This document shows positions 1 through 27,512 of a stretch of 64,000 nt of DNA, in pieces (positions within the stretch are counted from its first letter, which is position 1; each line of letters opens with the position of its first letter). The notes below the pieces were generated by a model that did no database searches, was not told where the DNA came from, and worked only from the letters and a program-made list of their open reading frames with translations. A program made the translations under genes and the position numbers. The stretch comes from Corticium candelabrum (Eukaryota; Porifera; Homoscleromorpha; Homosclerophorida; Plakinidae). The stretch spans positions 2,440,210 through 2,504,209 of the forward strand of contig NC_085100.1 in assembly GCF_963422355.1 (NCBI RefSeq), given 5' to 3'.

Positions 1-303
1 AACTCAGAGGAAGAAGTGCATTGCGCCGGCTGGGTGGACGCCGACGGCGACATCGAACAGTCTACCCCTTCCGGCTGCTTCAACGTCACACACACAGGGA
101 AGGGAGAGTACAACATCGATTTTACAACCCCGATGACTGCCCCACCTGTCTGCGTCGTTTCACCGTTTTACGACAGTTCGTATGCAACAACCGCCGGCGT
201 CACATACATTAGTACCACCGGATTCGGTTACTCCACCGGAGTATTGTATTGGGCGAGAGACTCGAGTGCCACCTTCATCTGCTTTCTGATTGAGGAGGAT
301 TGA
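1..303 (+). CDS. 3' terminal exon of an unrecognised gene (partial, 5' end outside window)
   Basis: The frame is open from base 1 to the TGA at 301-303, about 100 codons, with no convincing start inside the window, so this is read as the last exon of a gene entering from the left. The peptide is rich in Thr, Ser, Tyr and Gly and has a beta-strand-like alternation (for example FNVTHTGKGEYNIDF and CVVSPFYDSS). This resembles the C-terminal trimeric heads of collagen-like or fibre proteins, which often read 'F-V-x-x-x-G-x-Y-x-I-x-F'. That resemblance is an impression, not an identification. A canonical poly(A) signal follows about 235 bp downstream, which supports a true gene end here. Confidence 0.5.
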   Translation, partial: NSEEEVHCAGWVDADGDIEQSTPSGCFNVTHTGKGEYNIDFTTPMTAPPVCVVSPFYDSSYATTAGVTYISTTGFGYSTGVLYWARDSSATFICFLIEED

Positions 304-536
304 GGGATGAGCAACATTTCTTGACGTGTAAGTCTAGCGTAAAGTTAGTATGCAAGTACAAGCGTGTGATAGTACTTTGTTCAACAGGAACGGTAATTGT
401 GCAAGAGTGTCACAAAACGTATAGTAACGCGGTGTTGTTGCATGGTCTAGACTTCAGAAACTAGAAACTTCGATGTTGATGCTGTCACGTGCGTGCTGCC
501 TAGAGCTTTACGTTGTCTTGCAAACGTTTCAAAGTG

Positions 537-542
537 AATAAA
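537..542 (+). terminator. AATAAA polyadenylation signal of the gene ending at 303
   Basis: Exact AATAAA hexamer 235 bp after the stop codon at 301-303, with TG-rich sequence following. Consistent with a normal 3' UTR. Confidence 0.5.
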
Positions 543-790
543 TGTATCTGCATACTAGTTCACTGAGTGCTTGCGTATATGCCATTGCCTTCCAGCATAT
601 CTATATACTCTGATAGAATTGTGCAACAACTACTCAAAACAGGTGCCGGCTTTCTAGCGTCGTATACCTGTGAAACACAAACGGGTGTCCTCCGGCGGAC
701 GACTGTCTAGGATCTAGCGCAACTTCCTCAGTTACCAAGGACGTGGTCCTACTTTGTCACACGGCTCCAGTAGCTGTTATCACACCAGGA

Positions 791-842
791 CCGTATATAA
801 AGAGAGTTGCGACAAACCGTATATAAAGAGAGTTGCGACAAC
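791..842. repeat. 26-bp tandem duplication containing a TATA-like motif
   Basis: Two consecutive copies of a 26-bp unit (791-816 and 817-842) differ only at the last base. Each holds CCGTATATAAAGAGAG, so the duplication doubles a TATATAAA box-like element. No gene start is evident immediately downstream. Confidence 0.85.
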
Positions 843-1158
843 CCGTATTTTGGACGCCATTTTGACTCCAACTGCGCAACTACAATAATCTGGAAAAAAT
901 CGTATGAAGCAAATGACGTTTCCATAATAAACTGAGCTGTTACCCTACTCAAGCAAAAACTTGTAGCGTAAAATCGAGGTCGACTGAACGTCAGTACGTA
1001 TCGCTTCTCGTTGGTCCTGGTTTCAGAAAGTAGTCGCTGAGAGACAGGAAGCTTACAACAAACCGCATTACACCCTAGATTTGTTCCTCGCACCCTATGC
1101 ACTCTAACAGAAAACCTTCGAAGGAGAACTAGGCGATCGGAACGTCACTTTCCAAGGA

Positions 1159-1358
1159 NNNNNNNNNNNNNNNNNNNNNNNNNNNNNNNNNNNNNNNNNN
1201 NNNNNNNNNNNNNNNNNNNNNNNNNNNNNNNNNNNNNNNNNNNNNNNNNNNNNNNNNNNNNNNNNNNNNNNNNNNNNNNNNNNNNNNNNNNNNNNNNNNN
1301 NNNNNNNNNNNNNNNNNNNNNNNNNNNNNNNNNNNNNNNNNNNNNNNNNNNNNNNNNN
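1159..1358. other. assembly gap of 200 N
   Basis: Exactly 200 consecutive N, the usual arbitrary scaffold gap length. The true missing length is unknown. It may hide the 5' part of the transposase-like pseudogene to its right. Confidence 0.99.
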
Positions 1359-1927
1359 TTTCAGTTTCTTCTTTCCATCTTTCCTGTGTTGCTCAAATTG
1401 AGAGCTATCAAAATGAGCCTTGAAGAAATAAACAGAAATTTTACAAGGCGCTTCTTACGGTAATTTTACTAGTAGCAAGTGTGGGTAGTAAATATATAGG
1501 TATATACAATTGCAAAAGTTATACTGCAGGTAGCGTGAGAGCAGCCAACAAGCACTAATTTCAAACCTTACCGAACTGTGTAGTGTTCTAATGTGTACTG
1601 CAGATATACGAGCTTGTCAGCACCATCCAAAATGCCGCATGAAACTAACAATCAATTATATTCTTGTACCCTGTGCACACAGTCTAGCTACAGCACTCTA
1701 GCAGGCCTAAGACGTTTGCTAAGACGTTCTTTTTGACATTTATTTTCATACATGCTTGTACACAATGTTCTTCTTACGTCACACAAGCAAGACTCTAGAG
1801 TGTAGGAATCCAGTTCTTTCGGCTGACTCGATTTGTCCATACTTTTCTTCCAGCAACATGACCCATGCACAGCAGGCGGACATTGCTCTCAACCTTCCAA
1901 CACGGATCTCGTTCACGCGCAGTTGGA

Positions 1928-1928
<1 letters not shown>

Positions 1929-1961
<33 letters not shown>
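1929..1961. repeat. (CT)n microsatellite
   Basis: About 16 perfect CT units just upstream of the recognisable part of the SWIM-finger pseudogene. The rest of 1359-1928 shows nothing I can assign. Confidence 0.95.
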
Positions 1962-1963
<2 letters not shown>

Positions 1964-1969
1964 ACTAAC

Positions 1970-3247
1970 ATTATTGACAGATGACTGTGCAAGCAAACGA
2001 ATTGCTCTAAAGAGTACAATTCAGACATTCAAAAAGAGACTAGGTGATTACTGGCAACAGAGGAAAGAATAGGCTGTGTGTTTCCGAAAGAACTTTCCCA
2101 CACGAGGCAACTATACTAACCATTATTCAGAGGCTAGCATACGCATCATAAAAGACATCCTTTTCCAAAGGAATAAAGCTTGGAATGTGGTACAAATGTT
2201 CAATCTTCTCACACAGACTCGCAAACTGTATTACCAGCGACGTTTAATATCTGTTGCCACAAACAGATTAGATCATTTTGTCTCTACAAGATTTACTGTG
2301 ACAGGAGTAAAAGCGTACACCATTCCATCTGACGACATTGTCGCAACAGATGACCCAGACGTTTACACTGTTGTGAGTCAGTCAGATAAGAATACAATGT
2401 GGTAGTAGACTTACAACTGGGTGAGTGCACCTGTCCCATCGGAATGCAAAGTCAACCTTGCAAACACCAATTTGCAGCAGCAATGAAGTATCACAAAAGC
2501 AGTGTCAATACTATCCCAACGTATTCGCCTCAAGGCCGTCAGCTTTTTGCAGCAGTGGCATTAGGACAACACTGCCAACCCGTTTCCTTTTCCAGTAGTG
2601 TCCACCAAAAAGCAGAAGAAGAACATCTAAAGTCTCTTTCCATCAGTATGAATTGGTCTGACAAAGATATCAAACGTTCCTTTGAAAAAATTGCTCCTTG
2701 TTCCTGTGAAACAACTGAAGTAGCAACTGCAGCTGACGACAACAGTGATTTTAGTAATACATTTCAAAGAGATCAAGCACAACCAATTAACAGAGGAAGC
2801 TATGAAAAGTCAAGGGACGTCATTGAAAGAGTACTACAGGTCACTAAAGATATCAAGGACGGACTGCATGAAAGTCATGTCACAGACAGCTTCATAGCTG
2901 CAGTAGAAAGGTTTTGTTCTAATTATTGGAAACTACAAGGCAAAGGAATCCACTTGCCTGGTACACAGCAGCAACTGCGTTCTGCTGTACATATGTTTGG
3001 TAAAGAGGTGGGAGTCAGAAAACAAAAGAAAAAGATTCGAGTGCAACCTACTGCTGTAGCTAGACGACACTTCAAGTCCTTTTCTACCCGTCCAGCATCA
3101 GCAGGACGTCCAAGTTTGTTCATGAAAGCCGAAACTACAACCAACACGTTCAACAGAAACATTATCCCCAAACGAATCCACCAGAGAACAAGGAGAAACT
3201 ACAATCTGACAATAAGTTTGAAAACAAATACCCCTAATGCCATCTAA
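1970..3247 (+). pseudogene. SWIM zinc-finger, MULE-transposase-like protein, C-terminal half, disabled
   Basis: The plus strand encodes the C-terminal region typical of MULE-derived/SWIM-finger proteins of invertebrates: the block PTRGNYTNHYSEASIR (about 2097-2144) followed by a SWIM finger, CTCPIGMQSQPCKH (C-x-C-x(n)-C-x-H, about 2430-2471), then a Ser/Lys-rich tail ending with TAA at 3245-3247. Two lesions are visible. An in-frame TAG at 2070-2072 interrupts the motif where a Trp codon (TGG) would be expected between RKE and AVCF. A one-base frame change lies around 2398-2402, between SQSDKNT and VVDLQLGECTC. The catalytic DDE core is not seen; it may lie left of the assembly gap or be lost. 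SWIM fingers bind DNA or protein in transposases and their domesticated relatives. Either lesion could be a sequencing error, but two within 330 bp favour a decayed transposon copy. Confidence 0.75.
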
Positions 3248-3637
3248 ACTGTACAAGGATACAAGATTTTTGAGTTGAGGAAACTGTTCATGTTAATATT
3301 CCTTGATATAAAGAGAGAAACAGATTGTAATTACATTGTTCAGAATGAGTGTTCAGAACAAGTCATTCCAGTTTTATGTCCAGCAAACTGTGCACCTACT
3401 AGAGAAATAGGTATCTTCATTGTGTGTGTTTTAATTTTATTTTAAAATGGATCATGGATTGATTCTATGTATTTTAGGCTAACGAAAAACTGTTCTGTGG
3501 CAACAGACTGTCCGGATCAACAACTTCCTCTAATCCTGCCTGTATGCCATACATTTCTTATGCAAACAAATTAATTGCAGTAACAGAAGAGTACATGATT
3601 AATAAACAGGTTCTTCTGCAATAGTTACTAGTATATA

Positions 3638-4031
3638 CAGTAGTGGACAAAAGTATTTGCCGGGTAGTTTTTGTTGTTGATTTTTCATCATATTCTGGAC
3701 TACAGAATGGAAATAAGTGCTGATATGAGCATAAATTGATAAGTTAGTTTGTTTTCAAAGGTTGTAATATTGTTTGCATTGAATATGCTTTGATAAGTTG
3801 TAATTTAAACTTAATTAATCTGTTTTAACTAGGTTGTAACAATAATCTTAATTAAATTGCAACAACCAAATGATTTAGACTCAATTCTGTACCAATTAGT
3901 CTTGATTTTCCCATTGCATGACCAACATTGACCAAGAAGTCGCTTTATTAATATTTTGTGCTTCCACCCAAACACAAACATCCTGAAAACCCTTGAAATT
4001 TCTTGCCTGGCAAATACTTTGTCCACTACTG
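3638..4031. mobile_element. 394-bp MITE of Tc1/mariner type
   Basis: Terminal inverted repeats of 23-24 bp (3638-3661 and 4009-4031) match except for one T. They begin CAGTAGTGGACAAAAGTATT, the style of Tc1/mariner ends. Both ends are flanked by TA (3636-3637 and 4032-4033), the target-site duplication of this superfamily. No transposase frame exists, so it is non-autonomous. The stretch 3248-3637 to its left is AT-rich and shows nothing I can assign. Confidence 0.85.
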
Positions 4032-7000
4032 TATATACACACTTATAAATTAAATTACTATTTATTAAATCACATTTAACGTTCAAAATACTACCATAAA
4101 TACATAAATTGTGCTTTAATGTTACTAAATACTGTATTCTAATAAATTAATAATTACTTAATTAACTAATATCAATTAACTAGCAAAATGTACAAACCTC
4201 TGCCGTCTTGTAAGATAGCTGCATCACGCAAAGCTTTTCTGGAGTCAATTGTTTCTCGAGAAAGTCGATTTCTGCAAAGAAAACGGTTTGTAGCAACCAA
4301 CATTCCCCATACTGGGGCTCTCCTTTCACTAGCCACTGCTGTTTACTGAGTGTGGTAACTGCTCGCAGAGAAGCGCAATTCCCACGATCTGTCAGCATAA
4401 CAACACATTTCGAACTACTAAATCATGCATGATCCAGCATGCGTGCACGTGAGAATGGTCTACCGTGCACGTGCAAGTTAAACTTATCCGGGCTAAACAT
4501 CCGGGATGTGTGTGTAAAGTGGACCCCCAAAAAAATTTGCGAAGCTACGTGTGCAGGTGTTTCTATCTCAGTTTGATATCTACCTTTGCCTGACCTTGCA
4601 CCGTCACGAAGTGCAGCACGTCATCGTTGGTACAACCAGCTGTACCGAATGCAGGAACTTTGTTTATTATCCGAGCAGCTAGAACCTTCATCCCTGCTTC
4701 TCCTAGATACACTTGAATTAGATAACGTCAAGTCCTTGTCAACGCGCGCTAGGCAGCGATCGACTTTCTTTGCAAAGGGTAAAAGAGCGTTTTAGCACTT
4801 CAATCCTGCCCTCTCATCGGTTTCGGTTGTCGTCTTCTTTGTTGAACGGCTAGTTCGTTCAAGCGACATATTTAACACGTCCTAGTGGGGGCGTGGTTGT
4901 AGGAGAAATGACTCAGAATTGCCATCAAGCACTCTAGGCAAGTGTTCTGCGTTCTGCGGCGTTTCAGATAGCTGAATTTAATCAACTGCAGTCATTTGAA
5001 ACCTAGAGCTGTTGCTGAGAAGGTAGGAAGGCAAGAAAATGGGTGTCCGACGATTGGGGCCGTTACCATCGGCGTTTGACCGACTGTAACTCATACAGTT
5101 CTTGGCTGACATGCAGGGTAACGACACGATTTGTAGGTAAAGAGTTGTTAATTAGCAATATATAAGTAACTAGGCTGAAGGATGCGTGTGTGCAATTTAG
5201 ACGCTACTGTCCGGTGAACGATGCGTTTGTCCGATGAACGGGTTAAGCAAGGCTCCGCACTGTTTTCAATCTCACTCTAGGTAGAGAAGAGGTATAATGC
5301 TCTCTTTTGATGGGCTCAATTACAACTTGGATACCTACATTTATGATGTGGTAGGGACTGCGTTCAAAAACGAATAACTGAGAATTCGCGTCCAGAATAT
5401 GATGGTGTCCGAGGAACGGGGCTGCGCTCTAGGTACTGTAGTCGTCGTTTCGCGATCGATCAAGACAATTGAAATGTACAGTTTAATTAATTAAATTAAC
5501 TTAATTAACTAGTATACATGCCGTTGTAACGACATGCAGTGTAACTGTTAGGGTATATTTGCTGACATACAAATTGATATCGGCAAACATTGACTATGTA
5601 TAGTGTTAGATACAGCACAGTGTATCAAACTGTAGTACGGTTACGTGTTGACTGCGAGTGGCATACTGGTTACCATGCAGTCAGCTTCTGGTGTTTCTCT
5701 GTTGTTAAGTACAGAATCCCTAGCTACAATACAAAAGGATGGGCGACAGAACTTCATGAGGCTTTTTCGTCGTCGTTTGGTCACTTGCACGAATCGTTCT
5801 ACACTGACTTGTAGTCGGACACGGAAACGATTTTTCTGTGTGTACACACGAACCTCAAGTTTCTCCTCCCCACAACCACGTTTCATTTAATAGTAAGACT
5901 GTACAGTCACCAGTCTCGCGTGGCCAGACGTTCGCGCGCGAGGGGAGGGGCGTGTAAATCGACTGCAGGCAACTAAGACAATCGCCATTACCAATGTATG
6001 GATTATTTGCTAGATCGATTACTGCAACAACCGACATTTCTGTGAGTGCATGAGAGAGTCTGCGAGAGCGTGATGTCATCCTCCATTCCTGTAGCAAGCG
6101 ACAACGTACACTAAGTACTTGCACACAGGACAACACACAACTTTGCCACTAAATCACTAAATACTGTACAAAACAATCACGTCAAAAAAATCTTCCAATT
6201 TATAGACGAATATAATACTTCTGTACTACATTAGTGAAATAGAAACGCTTGCACATGCACAAGAACTTGATAATGTATATGTATGTACATGCTAAAGCAA
6301 CCGGCATACCACTGCCACACTGGATATGTCCTAACTTGACTGAACTTCATCTAAACTTGTGGTGCTTGCTGTCCCTCTTGCAGAATCGTCTGGTGAAGGC
6401 TGCAGTACAAGCTTTATTACATCAGTGTAGACAGACAAACGGAATGTCAAACAAGATAGACAACAAACTGACAGACAAACAGACACACGACAGACACACA
6501 GACAGATTGCCAGGACTTTTAGTTAGTTGTTTTTAGTTTGATTTAGCCTGTAATAGTTCAAATTTATGAAAATATTTTCTTTGACAGACAGAGACACGGA
6601 CGGACAGACACGGACAGACAGACAAACAGACGAACAAACGGACTGTGGATCAGATGAAGAGACTGACAGACGGATGGAGACAGAGAGACAGAGTGACTAA
6701 GGAACAGGCATACGGATGGATGGAGGTCCTAATTAGCCCCAATGTCCAACATTACACATGCATGGTATGTCGTTGCACACTGGCTGCCATGCAATACAGA
6801 AACATAGATCAACCCTATATAAAAGTGCCTATGGACAAGCAGTGAAACAAGGAGCTCAACCACAAAAAATTTTCTGTAGACAATTCTCTTTCAACTTGGA
6901 CAACTTGCATATTGCATAAGCAGCAGCAAGCAACTCTATCATTTCAAAGCCCCATGATCGCATAACAAAAGTCAATAGGAACACCATTTACATCTTTACA

Positions 7001-7272
7001 TCACACCACAGTAGCGAAGGGCACAAGGTAACTTTCTCGGGGTTCATGAACAATGATGACCACACTTCCCTCTGAAGATCATCCTAACAACTAACTCACT
7101 CAACCTCCTTCCAAAGCAACAGACACCACACCCAGTCACAAACACCTAAAGCCATCGTACTACACAAACTAACAACAGAGATCGACATCCAAAAAACAGA
7201 CAACAAAGTGAACAAATTTCTTTCATCAATTTAGCAAGTCACCATGCACTAAAACAAACATGAAAGAGTGTA
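4032..7272. other. intergenic DNA without recognised genes
   Basis: AT-rich sequence. Short frames exist at 4180-4398 (minus), 4586-4795 (plus), 5590-6136 (both strands, mutually overlapping) and 6249-6845, but none shows a known motif. The frame at 4586-4795 (starting MPDLAPSRSAARHRWYNQLY) looks the most protein-like and could be an isolated exon. Degenerate CAGA/GACA repeats occupy 6430-6500 and 6580-6700. Confidence 0.35.
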
Positions 7273-22285
<15,013 letters not shown>

Positions 22286-22548
22286 CGACAGTACACAAAC
22301 AACCGCCCTCTAACACTCGCTTGACGTCGACAATAGCTCCACGTGAATATCCGTAGTCCGTATTACTCTACTTGCACTACAGTCACCGCTAATCGACGTC
22401 AGACGGACGACGTTTCCACACCAAAATCCGGCTACTGATCCAAAAACACGAAATCGGAGCCTGTCGCAGGCTCGTGAACACGACAGCAAGTCGATGTGTA
22501 TTTAGCAGAAAGTCTGGTAGTTGTGGGAACACCTCGCTTGTGACGTCA
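22286..22548 (-). promoter_or_regulatory. PDE8 upstream region with a consensus CRE
   Basis: The perfect palindrome TGACGTCA lies at 22541-22548, 256 bp upstream of the PDE8 start codon. This is the full cAMP-response element bound by CREB/ATF proteins. A further half-like TCGACGTCAGACG lies near 22394. There is no TATA box at an obvious position. That it regulates PDE8 is inference. Confidence 0.4.
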
Positions 22549-23936
22549 GAGCGTAGACAAAGATCTTTGATACTGCAATGTAATTATACAGGCCCTCCCC
22601 ATTGGGTTATTAGGGTAACACGCTATGTAGAGGACACCGAGTGCACATGCGAGGCAACGCAGCGGTTTTACTTACGACGCGACGGTTAGGACGTCGTTTA
22701 TTCGTCCACAATCATTTGTCCGGAATTAGAATTAGAAGACTGTAGCCGACGGGATGAGTCGGCCATGATTGCGTTGCGCGGCAGCGGAACACTGTGCGCA
22801 TGCACCCACAAGAGAGATACCGGCTTACGACAGATACCGGCTCTCGAGATAGAGTGAGGAAGCTGAAGCTACAAGCGTGGAAAAATAGAAATTAATTAGT
22901 TAGCTAGGCTTGTCTTTTCTCCCCCGGCCACCACACAATATCCTCTGTATTATTTTCTTTCTACAGACCACAGACAGTAGACAACAAGACGTCGTCGTTT
23001 AGCCACGAAATCGCTGTAGGTTGGCTAAATATAGTAAGTTTTAATTACTAGATTAGACAAATGCTTCCTGTAATTTGTTGGGGAGTGCGAATGAGCCTCA
23101 TCGTGCGTGTACAATGTCGGGCCGGCCTCCTCTGGCTTTCCCACAACAGTGGAGGCGCAAGCGAACCGCCCGACCACAATGAACAATGAATGAATCTAGG
23201 AGCTGCTTGAGAACGAGTGAATATTAGACGAAACAAGCTAAACTGTGTGGCGTTTGAAGTGGCAATGGCGCTGGTTCGTTATCACATTAGAATTGCTTGC
23301 CGTCATAGGGTAACGTCGGAAGGAAAACTTAATTGTTGTGCAGTCCGGTCGTGATACAGGCAGATCCAGCCCAGAGGCGTGGTCTAGTATAAACACAGGT
23401 TCACTTTGTGTCAATAAAGTGCCAATCGGAGTGGTCCTAAAAATTAGTCAAATACATAACTAATTGGGTGACACTAAACAGGTTATTGTTCATGTGCTAT
23501 GAGTGTGACATGTGGCACTATGCAAACTGCACAGGAACCTAGATTACCTAGTAGAAATAATCTAATAAGCGACAACTGCAACTGACTTGGTGCACAAACA
23601 ATTCCAACAAGGCCAGTTCAAAGTTGAGCCACATAGAATCTCCAGTCTGGTTGGAAATGTACTCAATGTTGAAGGAGCTTAGATATACTAGTTATCACTG
23701 ATTAAAATTGGGCATTCAACTGGCTGGAAGAATTTAGCTGACCAACGAATTGCTGCCTGCTTAATGATATCTGAGCAGGTCTGGTAACAGCAACAACGAT
23801 TAAAGTTTGCTGATGTTGTTGCTGCCATCAGCCTATTTAGCATCAGATTATCTTTCAGTCCAAACACCTAATCACTTTAGACATGTTTACTGTAACCGCA
23901 AATTCGTGTATGGTGCCTCCAGATATCTATACTACA
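22549..23936. other. intergenic DNA between PDE8 and TADA3
   Basis: About 1.4 kb with no exon I can support. Both neighbours are on the minus strand, so this should hold the PDE8 promoter and TADA3 3' UTR. A short stretch near 23376-23430 (GAGGCGTGGTCTAG, then CAATAAAG) could be the tail of a dispersed repeat. Confidence 0.4.
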
Positions 23937-26869
23937 CTATTGCAATTGAGCTAGTAACCGATTACGTTCGCGTATAGCTCTCCATGCCGCATCTTTCTCT
24001 TTTTTACTCAAAGCCTTCTTCTTCGATTTCAAATTCTAGTAACAAGTCACAACACAGAACTCACCACAAGAAAAAAGAGAAAAGGCTGTCAACCTTACAA
24101 GTAAACGCTGTCGTGTGTCGATAATATCTGCATCCAACTGCAAAATTTGATTACGAATTGCTTGCTGCTTCATCTCTTCTTTCGCAGCATGAATGAGGCG
24201 ATCCTTTTGTTGACGGTTATAAAGGACCTAGACTAGCTAAGTAACACAACTAGAAGAAATAATACAACAGGATCTTATACCACACTATGAAGCTCTTCCT
24301 GTTTCTTTGTAAGCTCAGCCAGCACTTTGTCTTCTGCATCCTTGTCGTCCTTGGTATCTTTCTCCTAATGTTAGAAATATGGTAAAGAATTATGATGCAC
24401 CTCGAATTCACCAGCACATCATGCCTCATCATAATCAAAAATGCCAGCCTGAGTGAGTTCCTCTCTTAGCCTTGTTTCCAATGATTTTGCGTGTGAGATA
24501 GGAACTGGTCTGTGACTCATTTTGCCCCCAGTCTTTGTTGGACTTGACACAGTGTGTGCACCATCCGGATTGTCTTCTACTGTATCTGATGGATTTTCGT
24601 CTATGAGAGCCTATAAAAACAGTTTGTGCTAGAGTTAAGCTACAATCGTCTTAGAGAGGCTGAGAGCACACATACTGCTAGTAGTCGTTGTGTTAACAAT
24701 CCAAAAGGACACGCATCTGCATCGTCAGCAGAAGTATTTTCAATATTAGATTGCTTCAGTAGTTTCTCTAAGCAAAAAGAAAGAAATCGATTACTAATGA
24801 GCTCCAACCCAACATACCTTTTATGCCTGCGTACATTACCACCTCAAACAAGGTAATCAAGAAACAATAAAAAAGAAGCAATACCTCAGACAACTTAGTT
24901 ATGTTAATTAAGCAGTACACTGTCAATTTGTAATAGCACCCAGTATCTGGTTACTAGAGAATCCTGCAATGTTACTATTATAGGCTTAGGATACCTGTTG
25001 AACTTCTATCCACCAATACAGATGACTTGCTTTTTCTATCAGTAATCCTACAATTATCTCGTTGCTCTTCATACAAGTCCTCCTCCGCCCATCTGTAACA
25101 ATCAAACAAGAGCACACAAACATGACACGCATTATGATCGAGAAGTTTTGGAACAGTCACTTGCCTTTCAGAGTAGTGCTTGCCTAAAGGCGGTACACTG
25201 TAGTAGTTCCTTCCACTATCTTCAATCTGTGATAAGAAACAAGAAATCAAGTGTTCAACCTGTTGAAGATACACAATAGCTCTATTAGGTTTACCGAATT
25301 GAATGCTGCTTCTAGTTCTTCAATGTCATCCTGCATTATGTTGCGACAATATGGCTCCACAGATGCCCAAAATCGATGTAATGTCTCAGTACGTGACCTA
25401 ACAATCATTGTAAAGTAAATCAACCGAATTTACTCTTGTGTGATGTCACCTTGGATAAGCACTGAGGTCATCTTCTCCTGTAGTCTGAGAATAAAAAATA
25501 GGTTATACCAATCATTAAAAATTGGATTGTTTTATGTGTGCACCTCTGACTGTCCTGTAAGTTTCTGTTTCTTGGAAGACTGCAAGCTGGAAGATTCAGA
25601 CTGACTTCGTCCTATGCAAACCACGGCACTAACAGATAGTACAACAAACAGAAAGACAAACAAACTAAAACACAAACAAACAAGCACACAGAAAAGAGAC
25701 ATACAAACAGACAAACCAACAACCAACATCAACAGCCACTGACATACGTACAAACAATATGCATGCACATGAACACACAACTCAATAGATTAAGAACCTG
25801 AAGATTTCAAAGTTTTTGGCAACTTCCTAAAGCAAAAATCACTGTAATATCTCATATCTCTACACATGACTGAACCAGATTGTTAACCTTTTATCTTTAC
25901 GTTCCTGCCAGTCGGTCAAAATCTGAGTCTCCTCCTCCAGTAATTTGACCCTCCTACAATCCACTCACATACTACTATAGTACAACTGCTACAAACAGTT
26001 TCCAACAAATTAAAATGTCACCTGTGATTTTCGCTAAGAAGTGACTGAACTTCTTCATGAAGAGCATTGATATCATCAGCTTGCAATGCCCCATCTAACG
26101 CAAACAGCAAATTCAAACCAACTAATAATGTGATATCATAGACATCAACTGCTATACCCTTACCTCGCTTAGAAAGGAGATACGTAAATATTGGACATAC
26201 CTAAAAACGTTTACATTTTTATCACAGTGATGACACAAATAATGTTACTGTTCTATGCAAACCTTCGATTTGTAAAATCTCAAAACTAAAAAACGTGTAG
26301 ACAGTGAATGGTAGGCTAGTGCAACAATCCTGGAATCTACAAACATGATCCTAAGCTTGCACAAACATCTGCAGATGCCTACAGTACTAGCAGAATTTTG
26401 AGACTTAACTTGTGGAAACCAGTTTGTATAAATAATCAATTATCAGATTTTGAGTTCAGATTTGTGATATAGTGTAAATAGACCTTGAAACCTCATTCTG
26501 TTTTCAACTAAACGTTGCTCATGCACAAGTAACTGAACACACATAAAAGTGAATGGGCCAATACAAAATTGTTATGTAACCACATGGCACAACCTTACAC
26601 TAGCACGAAATAATGCAAATGAAACCTACACAGGACATTACCAGCTATAAAAACTAAAAATACTAAAAATATTTAAACAAAAGACGTGTGCACGATGTCA
26701 CACATGACCATGTATAAGGGAGCAGAAAGATTTGAGGTACCAAATTCTTCCCATAATGTGTAGCGGTTTGTGTATAATTTGTTGGTGTTGACAACTTCTT
26801 TAATACATAAAACCTTAATTAATTAAGACGCAAAAACCAACGATGATGAGCGCGTGCACACACATCAAT

Positions 26870-26925
<56 letters not shown>

Positions 26926-26958
26926 ACACACAGACACACACAGACACACAGACACACA

Positions 26959-27028
<70 letters not shown>

Positions 27029-27512
27029 GACACACACACTTCTTAAAATTCAATCTCTAGAATTGCGCAAATTTCCAAGTGCGCAGAACGCGCATAAACA
27101 CACACACGCACACAACATCTGCAGCCCTTCCTTGTAGCCTTGTAGATACAAACGTGTGTAACAAACAAAAGCAGAAAGATTGAAAAAGGTCCCAAACAAT
27201 GACAAGAATGGCAAACATGTAGATCTCTGCTGCAGGTAGGTAGATGCAGTTGGTAATGATAACGAATTATCGCAGTCGTAAGATAAAATCCAACAAAAAG
27301 AACAGACAGACAAATAAATAAAAAAATCAGACAGCCATACGGGCAGGCAGACAGGCAGAAACTAGAGAAACAGAACAGACAAACGTACAGTTCGCTACCT
27401 TTAAGTGATCAACTTGACTAAAATCACAGTAATGAATAGGTGTAACCTAAACAAAACTACATCGTATTTCACAGCTCCAAATTAATCACAAACAACGAAC
27501 TTCTCGGTGCAT
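23937..27512 (-). CDS. TADA3: transcriptional adapter 3 (SAGA/ATAC subunit)
   Basis: ADA3 joins GCN5-type acetyltransferase to ADA2 in SAGA and ATAC in the nucleus. The exon chain is phase-consistent: 27512-27501 (tentative start MHRE), 27446-27399 (CDFSQVDHLK), 26200-26164, 26094-26022, 25953-25888 (ETQILTDWQERKDKR), 25826-25798, 25611-25544, 25484-25450, 25397-25295 (RFWASVEPYC), 25226-25165 (VPPLGKHYSER), 25092-24995 (WAEEDLYEEQ), 24767-24676 (CPFGLLTQRLLA), 24610-24425 (SHAKSLETRLREEL), 24364-24281 (KVLAELTKKQEELH), 24227-24099, 24035-23937 (SKKEKDAAWRAIRERNRLL, stop). These blocks match the animal ADA3 family from end to end, with a coiled-coil C-terminal half. Two introns appear to use GC donors (after 25165 and 24425). 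The gene looks intact; only the tiny first exon is uncertain. Confidence 0.93.
26868..27037. repeat. (CA)n with CAGACA interruptions
   Basis: About 170 bp of CA units in the TADA3 intron between the exons at 27399 and 26200. Confidence 0.97.

Larger units (their letters stand above)
304..1158. other. 3' UTR then intergenic DNA
   Basis: Apart from the poly(A) signal and the 26-bp tandem pair, I see no coding exon with convincing family similarity. The minus-strand frame at 749-1102 lacks recognisable domains. Confidence 0.4.
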
